This document shows, in pieces, positions 57,610-64,000 of a DNA stretch of 64,000 bases. The notes below the pieces were generated by a model. It worked only from the letters and a program-made list of their open reading frames with translations, was not told the origin of the DNA and searched no databases. Source of the DNA: Agromyces bracchium (GTDB lineage Bacteria > Actinomycetota > Actinomycetes > Actinomycetales > Microbacteriaceae); NCBI RefSeq assembly GCF_009709675.1, contig NZ_WMLB01000034.1, positions 29,229-93,228 of the forward strand, in the 5' to 3' direction. Position 1 is the first letter of the stretch. Every line of letters starts with the position of its first letter. The position numbers and the translations under genes are program-made.

Positions 57610-57630
57610 TCCTGATCCGCTGACGCAGCG

Positions 57631-57658
57631 AAGGGCCCCGGCTTCGGCCGGGGCCCTT
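57631..57658 (+). terminator. Terminator after the binding-protein gene
   Basis: AAGGGCCCCGGC, loop TTCG, GCCGGGGCCCTT: perfect 12-bp stem followed by TCGC. Confidence 0.9.
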
Positions 57659-58134
57659 TCGCATGCCCGGCAAGACGAGGAGCGCGGGCCGACGCTGCGG
57701 TGCATAGCTGGCCTCCGGAATCGCGAGCGCTCTGACCCGCTCACTCCCGTGATGCCTCTCGGAGTCTGCACTGAGACGCGGGAGCTCCCGCGAACAGGTG
57801 CGGTCCACCGGGATCGTGCGCGCCCACTCCCGCGGCGTCGCGGTTCGCGAGCCCCGCCCTGCATCGACCATCGAGCCGGGTGAGTGGGCTCCGCGCCGAC
57901 GGATCCGTCGTCGGCGACGAGCACCTGGTCGACGCCTCATCGACGACGCCGCCGGACACCGAGACGCCGCCGGCGTCCGCCGGCGCGACGTGGGCGTGCA
58001 CCGCCGCCGCCACCATCGGAAGCCCGTCGTCGACGACCGTCGCCGCGCTCGGTCCGGACCTCGGGTGCTCGGTCACGGGTCGGCCTGCCGTGGCGGGTGG
58101 TGAACCCGGAGCGCGGTGGGAGACCGGCACGACT
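57659..58134. other. Gene-free stretch between two terminators
   Basis: About 476 bases between the convergent amino-acid transport genes. Open frames on both strands lack ribosome-binding sites, start signals and recognisable motifs, and shift composition along their length. I see no repeat or RNA gene. It may be decayed coding sequence or an unrecognised short gene. Confidence 0.5.
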
Positions 58135-58166
58135 AAGGGGGCGGATGCCGTGGCATCCGCCCCCTT
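58135..58166 (-). terminator. Terminator of the livHMGF genes
   Basis: AAGGGGGCGGATGCC, loop GT, GGCATCCGCCCCCTT: perfect 15-bp stem, 22 bases after the livF stop on the minus strand. It can work in both directions. Confidence 0.85.
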
Positions 58167-58187
58167 CGGGCGCGTGGAGCGGTGGAG

Positions 58188-58973
58188 CTACTCCTGGCCG
58201 AGCGTGCCCAGGTAGAGGCCGATGACCTTCGGGTCGTTCAGGAGTTCGCGGCCCGGTCCCTCGTACGCGTCGCGGCCCTGGTCGAGGACGTAGCCGCGGT
58301 CGCAGATCTGGAGGCAGCGACGGGCGTTCTGCTCGACCATGATGGTCGTCACGCCCGCGCGGTTGATCTCCTTGACCCTGAGGAAGGCCTCGTCCTGTCG
58401 GACGGGCGAGAGGCCGGCGCTCGGCTCGTCGAGCAGCAGCACGTGCGGCCCCATCATGAGCGCACGCGACATCGCCACCATCTGGCGCTCTCCACCGGAG
58501 AGCGAGCCGGCGCGCTGCGCGAGGCGCTTGCCCAGTTCGGGGAAGATGTCGACGACGAACTCGAGGCGATGCTTGAGATCCTTGGGCTTCTGGAAGATGC
58601 CCATCTCGAGGTTCTCCTGGATCGTGAGCGACGGGAAGACGTTGTTCGTCTGCGGGACGAAGCCGACTCCCTTCGACACGAGCTTGTTCGCCTTGAGGTT
58701 CGTGATCTCCTCGCCCTGGAGGAAGATCCCGCCTTCACGGACCTTGACCAAGCCGAAGATCGACTTCAGCAGCGTCGACTTGCCGGCGCCGTTCGGACCG
58801 ATGATGCCGATCAGCTCGCCATCGCGGGCCGTCAGCGAGCACCCGTTGAGGATGTTCACGCCGGGGAGGTACCCCGCCGTGACGTCCCGGACCTCGACGA
58901 CCATGTCGCGCGTGTCCACCGTCGCCGCGCCGGCCGCCGTCTCGGCGCCGGCCGTGGGTTCACTGTTCGTCAT
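58188..58973 (-). CDS. livF: Branched-chain amino-acid ABC transporter ATPase LivF
   Basis: One of the two ATPases of the Liv importer. The 261-residue product has Walker A GPNGAGKST, the Q-loop region GFVPQTNNVFPSLT, the signature LSGGERQMVAMSRAL and Walker B HVLLLDEPSAGLSP. It starts with an extra ~25-residue Ala/Thr/Glu-rich leader. Its start overlaps the end of livG by 14 bases, so they are coupled. Confidence 0.95.
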   Translation of the reverse strand: MTNSEPTAGAETAAGAATVDTRDMVVEVRDVTAGYLPGVNILNGCSLTARDGELIGIIGPNGAGKSTLLKSIFGLVKVREGGIFLQGEEITNLKANKLVSKGVGFVPQTNNVFPSLTIQENLEMGIFQKPKDLKHRLEFVVDIFPELGKRLAQRAGSLSGGERQMVAMSRALMMGPHVLLLDEPSAGLSPVRQDEAFLRVKEINRAGVTTIMVEQNARRCLQICDRGYVLDQGRDAYEGPGRELLNDPKVIGLYLGTLGQE

Positions 58974-59874
58974 CGATGAGCTCCTTCATGGCGGTCACGT
59001 GCTCGTCGTCGCTGTCGCCGAGGTCGGTGTCGTGGTGGGCGCCGAGGTAGGCGTCGATCACGGCCGGATCCTGCATGACCTCGTGCGGGTCGCCCTCGGC
59101 GACGATCTTGCCCTCGGCCATCACGATCACCCAGTCGGCGATGTGGCGGACCATGTGCATGTCGTGCTCGACGAACAGCACTGTCATGCCCTGCGACTTG
59201 AGGTCGAGGATGTGGTCGAGCAACGACTGCGTGAGCGCGGGGTTCACGCCGGCCATCGGCTCGTCGAGCATCACCAGTGTCGGGTCGCTCATGAGGGCGC
59301 GGGCCATCTCGAGCAGCTTGCGCTGTCCGCCCGAGAGGCTTGCGGCGTAGTCCTCCTGCTTCGCGTCGAGCTTGAAGCGGGTGAGGATCTCCTTGGCCTT
59401 CTCCTCGATCTCCTCCTCCTGCTTGCGCCAGAGGAACGGGAGGACCGATCGGAAGAGGTTCTCCCCGGTCTGCTGCTTCGCGCCGAGCTTCATGTTGTCG
59501 AGCACGGTGAGCAGGCCGAGCGCCTTCGTGAGCTGGAACGTCCGGATGAGACCCATCCGGGCGACCCGGTACGCCGGGACGTGCGCCAGCGAGCGGCCGT
59601 CGAACTCCCACTTGCCCTCGTCCGGCTTGTCGAAGCCGGTGAGCAGGTTGAAGAACGTGGTCTTGCCGGCACCGTTCGGGCCGATGAGCGCCGTGATGGC
59701 GCCCCGGGGGATCTCGACGTGTGCGACGTCGACGGCGGTGAGGCCGCCGAACGTGCGCTTGACGCCGTCGGCGATGATGATCGGATCGACCTTCTTGACG
59801 CCGGGCGCCGGGTCGCCGATGTGGAGGCCGGTCGTCTTGACCGGCTTCGAGGCGGGAGCGACGTTATCGGACAA
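58960..59874 (-). CDS. livG: Branched-chain amino-acid ABC transporter ATPase LivG
   Basis: Second ATPase of the Liv importer. The 304-residue product has Walker A GPNGAGKTTFFNLLTGFD, the LivG-type RTFQLTKALGLLTVLDNM, the signature LSGGQRKLLEMARALM and Walker B TLVMLDEPMAGVNP. A ~45-residue C-terminal addition ends in an Asp/Glu-rich stretch. It overlaps livM by 11 bases. Confidence 0.95.
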   Translation of the reverse strand: MSDNVAPASKPVKTTGLHIGDPAPGVKKVDPIIIADGVKRTFGGLTAVDVAHVEIPRGAITALIGPNGAGKTTFFNLLTGFDKPDEGKWEFDGRSLAHVPAYRVARMGLIRTFQLTKALGLLTVLDNMKLGAKQQTGENLFRSVLPFLWRKQEEEIEEKAKEILTRFKLDAKQEDYAASLSGGQRKLLEMARALMSDPTLVMLDEPMAGVNPALTQSLLDHILDLKSQGMTVLFVEHDMHMVRHIADWVIVMAEGKIVAEGDPHEVMQDPAVIDAYLGAHHDTDLGDSDDEHVTAMKELIDDEQ

Positions 59875-60847
59875 AGGCCAACTCCTTCTTGTTTCCGAAG
59901 ATGCCCTGTGGCCTGAACACCACGAGGAGCATGATGCCGACGCCGACGAGGATGAACGTCAGCTGACCGGCCTGCACCGGCGACATGAACGGGAACCAGC
60001 CCGCCTCGACCGCTCGGGACACGAAGCCCGAGAAGAACGAGAGCAGCACCCAGAAGATCATCGCGCCCACGATCGGGCCGAGGATCGTCGCGGCGCCGCC
60101 GAGCAGCAGGATCGCGTAGATGAAGAACGTGAGCGACGTCTGGTAGTTCGCCGGAACGACCGCGCGGGGCAGGATGAAGATCATGCCCGCGAGGGTGCCG
60201 AAGACGCCGCCCAGGATCAGGCTCTGCATCTTGTACGAGTACACGTTCTTGCCGAGGGCGCGCACGGCGTCCTCGTCCTCGCGGATGCCCTTGATGACGC
60301 GGCCCCACGGGCTGCGCATCAGGAGCCACGTGAAGATCGCGGCGAGGATGACGACGGTCCATCCGAGGATGCGGATCCACCAGTCGTAGGCGTTGTAGGT
60401 GAAGGGTCCGAAGCCGTACGTGCCGTCCGGGATCGGGTTCAGCGCGGCGATGCCGCCCTTGTACCCCTGGAGGCCGCTCGCCGAGCCGGTCACCTCGTCG
60501 AACGTGTTCGTCGTGAAGATCAGCCGCAGGATCTCCGCGGCGGCGATCGTCACGATGGCCAGGTAGTCGGCCCGCAGGCGCAGCGTCGGGATGCCCAGGA
60601 TCAGGGCGAACACGATCGATGCGGCGATGCCGACCAGCACCGATGCCCACACCGGGAAGCCGAAGCTGAGCGTCGAGATCGCGAACCCGTAGGCACCGAG
60701 GGCCATGAAGCCCGCCTGGCCGAAGTTCAGCAGGCCGGTGTACCCGAAGTGGATCGCGAGGCCGAGCGCCGCGAGGGCGTATGCCGCCGTGGTCGGGCTG
60801 ATCAGCTGCTGCGCCGCGTTGCCCAGGATTGCAAGAAAGTCGATCAT
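59864..60847 (-). CDS. livM: Branched-chain amino-acid ABC transporter permease LivM
   Basis: Membrane permease of the Liv importer. The 327-residue product has about eight to ten hydrophobic segments and the family blocks LGLAIHFGYTGLLNFGQAGFMALGAYG and, later, SPWGRVIKGIREDEDAVRALG, the cytoplasmic coupling loop for the ATPase. Nine bases separate it from livH. Confidence 0.94.
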   Translation of the reverse strand: MIDFLAILGNAAQQLISPTTAAYALAALGLAIHFGYTGLLNFGQAGFMALGAYGFAISTLSFGFPVWASVLVGIAASIVFALILGIPTLRLRADYLAIVTIAAAEILRLIFTTNTFDEVTGSASGLQGYKGGIAALNPIPDGTYGFGPFTYNAYDWWIRILGWTVVILAAIFTWLLMRSPWGRVIKGIREDEDAVRALGKNVYSYKMQSLILGGVFGTLAGMIFILPRAVVPANYQTSLTFFIYAILLLGGAATILGPIVGAMIFWVLLSFFSGFVSRAVEAGWFPFMSPVQAGQLTFILVGVGIMLLVVFRPQGIFGNKKELAFVR

Positions 60848-60856
60848 GGTCGTTCC

Positions 60857-62179
60857 TTACCCGATTCTCTCTCGCCGACCCAGGATGCCCTGAGGTCGGA
60901 ACAGCAGCACGAGGATCAGCACCAGCAGCGCGCCGACGTACTTCATGTCGCTCGGCAGCCAGAGCGTGGAGACCTCGATGAAGAGACCCACGATGAGCGA
61001 ACCGACGAGCGCGCCGAAGGCCGTGCCGAGACCGCCGAGGGTGACCGCGGCGAAGACCAGCAGCAGGATCTGGAAGCCCATGTCCCAGCTGACGCCCGGA
61101 CGGAAGTAGGCCCACAGGATGCCGGCGAGGCCCGCGAGGGCGCCGCCCAGGATCCACACGATGCGGATGACGCGGTCGACGTCGATGCCGCTGGCCGCGG
61201 CGAGCGGGGCGTTGTCGGAGACGGCGCGCGTCGCCTTGCCGATCCTCGTCCGGAGGAGGAAGAAGGCCACCGCGAGGAGCACGACGACCGAGGTCGCCAT
61301 GCTCACCACGTCGATCCACGACAGCAGGATCGGCCCGAGGCGGATCTCGCTGGGGATCGTCGCACCGGGGAGCTGCCTCGTCCCTCCGCCGTAGAAGAAC
61401 TGGAACGTGTAGCGCAGCGCGAGCGACAGGCCGATGCTGACGATCATCAGCGGGATCAGGGCCACGCCGCGCTTCCGCAGCGGCTTCCACAGTCCGGCGT
61501 CGAGGGCCCAGCCCAGGCCGCCGGAGAGCGCGATCGCGATGATGATGGCCAGCCACACGGGGAACGCCAGCGTGGTGCTGAAGGTCAGCATCATCAACGC
61601 ACCGAACGTGATCATCTCGGCGTGGGCGAAGTTCGAGAGTCCGGTCGTGCCGAAGATCAGTGACAGGCCGATGGCGGCGAGCGCCAGGAGCAGGCCGAAG
61701 TTCAGGCCGTTCACGACGCGGATGAGCACCTGGGCGCCGTAGTCCGTCGTGACGCGCTGGCCCTCGCCGAGGAAGAAGTTCACGGCCTTCCGGTTCGTGA
61801 GCCCGAACTCGGCCTCGATCGTGGACTGGCCGTCCTCGACGATCACGCCCTCTGGCAGGGTGTCCTCGTCGAGGGTGAGCTCGTAGGCCTCCTTCTCGGG
61901 GACGCCGAGGGTCCACTGGCCGTTCTCATCGGTCTCGGTCTCGGCTTCGAAGCCGCCGCCCGAGACGGAGATGGACACCCCCTCGAGCGGCTCGTCGTTG
62001 TACTTCACGTTCCCGCTGAAGAAGTACTCGAACTCCTCGGCCTGGCCGTCCGTACCCCCTTCGTCCGCCATCGCAGGGGACGCTGCGATGCCGGACAGAG
62101 TGAGTGCGGACAGTAGGAGTCCGAGGAGGATGAGCCACCTCCCACGAGAATGTGGGCGGACTGCTTGCGTGGATTCCAC
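60857..62179 (-). CDS. livH: LivH-type permease fused to a signal peptide and an extracytoplasmic beta-sandwich domain
   Basis: Permease subunit of the Liv importer, but 440 residues long against the usual ~290-300. Residues 1-38 form a Sec signal peptide ending SPAMA-DE. Residues ~48-125 look like a carboxypeptidase-regulatory or Cna-B type beta-sandwich (FSGNVKYNDEPLEGVSISVS, then TETDENGQWTLGVPE). The LivH core starts at ~145 (GLNFGLLLALAAIGLSLIFG, then NFAHAEMITFGAL) and includes the coupling loop RTRIGKATRAVSDNAPLAAA. GTG start after GGAGGTGCA. The frame is continuous, so the fusion is real in this sequence. Confidence 0.93.
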   Translation of the reverse strand: MESTQAVRPHSRGRWLILLGLLLSALTLSGIAASPAMADEGGTDGQAEEFEYFFSGNVKYNDEPLEGVSISVSGGGFEAETETDENGQWTLGVPEKEAYELTLDEDTLPEGVIVEDGQSTIEAEFGLTNRKAVNFFLGEGQRVTTDYGAQVLIRVVNGLNFGLLLALAAIGLSLIFGTTGLSNFAHAEMITFGALMMLTFSTTLAFPVWLAIIIAIALSGGLGWALDAGLWKPLRKRGVALIPLMIVSIGLSLALRYTFQFFYGGGTRQLPGATIPSEIRLGPILLSWIDVVSMATSVVVLLAVAFFLLRTRIGKATRAVSDNAPLAAASGIDVDRVIRIVWILGGALAGLAGILWAYFRPGVSWDMGFQILLLVFAAVTLGGLGTAFGALVGSLIVGLFIEVSTLWLPSDMKYVGALLVLILVLLFRPQGILGRRERIG

Positions 62180-62335
62180 TGCACCTCCAAAGGTCCCGGT
62201 ATGGGGGTCGACCGGGTTCGCCTTTCCTGCGACGACGTCGTCACAGTACGTGCCGATTATGTCCCAGGTGTTTCGCAGCCGGGCACAAACGGCCCTCGAT
62301 TGTTATCCGGGGAATGGCCGCGGCGCAAACTCGCT

Positions 62336-63925
<1,590 letters not shown>

Positions 63926-63964
63926 GTCTCGATACGCTCCGGCCTGCGGCCGGTGCTACTCGAC
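63926..63964. repeat. Dispersed intergenic palindromic repeat after guaB
   Basis: GGTCTCGATACGCTCCGGCC... to CTACTCGACC: one unit of the same family, directly after the guaB stop. Confidence 0.75.
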
Positions 63965-64000
63965 CAACGGTGCAGTCGGTCCGGCCTGCGGCCGGTGCTA
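63938..64000 (+). repeat. Direct repeat at the window edge
   Basis: The 21-base word starting TCCGGCCTGCGG and ending GGTGCTA occurs at 63938-63958 and again at 63980-64000, so a second copy of the repeat unit is starting when the window ends. Confidence 0.8.

Noticed and set aside
57741..58130. Minus-strand frame in the gap between the transport genes
   Set aside because: No start signal, no motif, and it overlaps equally open frames on the other strand.

Overview
The window comes from a high-GC actinobacterial chromosome, most likely a member of the Microbacteriaceae (Agromyces/Microbacterium-like). The grounds are strong GC bias at third codon positions, a FHA-fused type VII secretion ATPase, short-form adenylate kinase, ribosomal clusters ordered as in Actinobacteria but lacking rpsN and rpsD at their usual places, and many genes whose start codon lies 6-7 bases after a TAGGCT-like -10 box, as in leaderless transcripts. 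No rRNA, tRNA, CRISPR array, insertion sequence or phage gene was seen.

Layout: (1) 1-8318, a type VII (ESX/WXG100) secretion locus: the 3' part of a FHA-FtsK/SpoIIIE ATPase, two small WXG100-like proteins that both lack the Trp-x-Gly motif, a 425-residue helical plus membrane protein that may be a substrate, and three uncharacterised proteins. (2) 8393-9590, two hypothetical genes. (3) 9603-14346, the str operon rpsL-rpsG-fusA-tuf with promoter and terminator. (4) 14435-16125, a short acyltransferase and a convergent OsmC-like gene. (5) 16643-29203, the S10-spc block from rpsJ to rpmD-rplO-secY-adk-map. (6) 29225-37068, a mannitol PTS island carrying its own HPr and enzyme I, with a divergent MtlR-type regulator. 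(7) 37218-40444, infA-rpmJ-rpsM-rpsK-rpoA-rplQ. (8) 40554-51393, truA, rplM-rpsI, glmM, coaA (minus), glmS, acpS-alr-tsaE, tsaB-rimI-tsaD: cell-wall precursors, cofactors and the tRNA t6A enzymes. (9) 51570-53261, three tandem proline-rich small membrane proteins. (10) 53341-56068, a THUMP-like methyltransferase, groES under two CIRCE boxes, and a RarD transporter. (11) 56320-62179, a branched-chain amino-acid ABC system, with the binding protein convergent to livHMGF. LivH is fused to a signal peptide and an extracytoplasmic beta-sandwich-like domain. (12) guaB at the right edge.

Most of the window is core growth machinery. The non-routine signals are the secretion locus at the left edge, the LivH fusion, a family of large intergenic palindromes placed at nearly every seam of the ribosomal clusters, the leaderless-start signature (including two genes preceded by a tiny leaderless ORF whose stop overlaps the real start), and low-complexity charged extensions on several ribosomal proteins.
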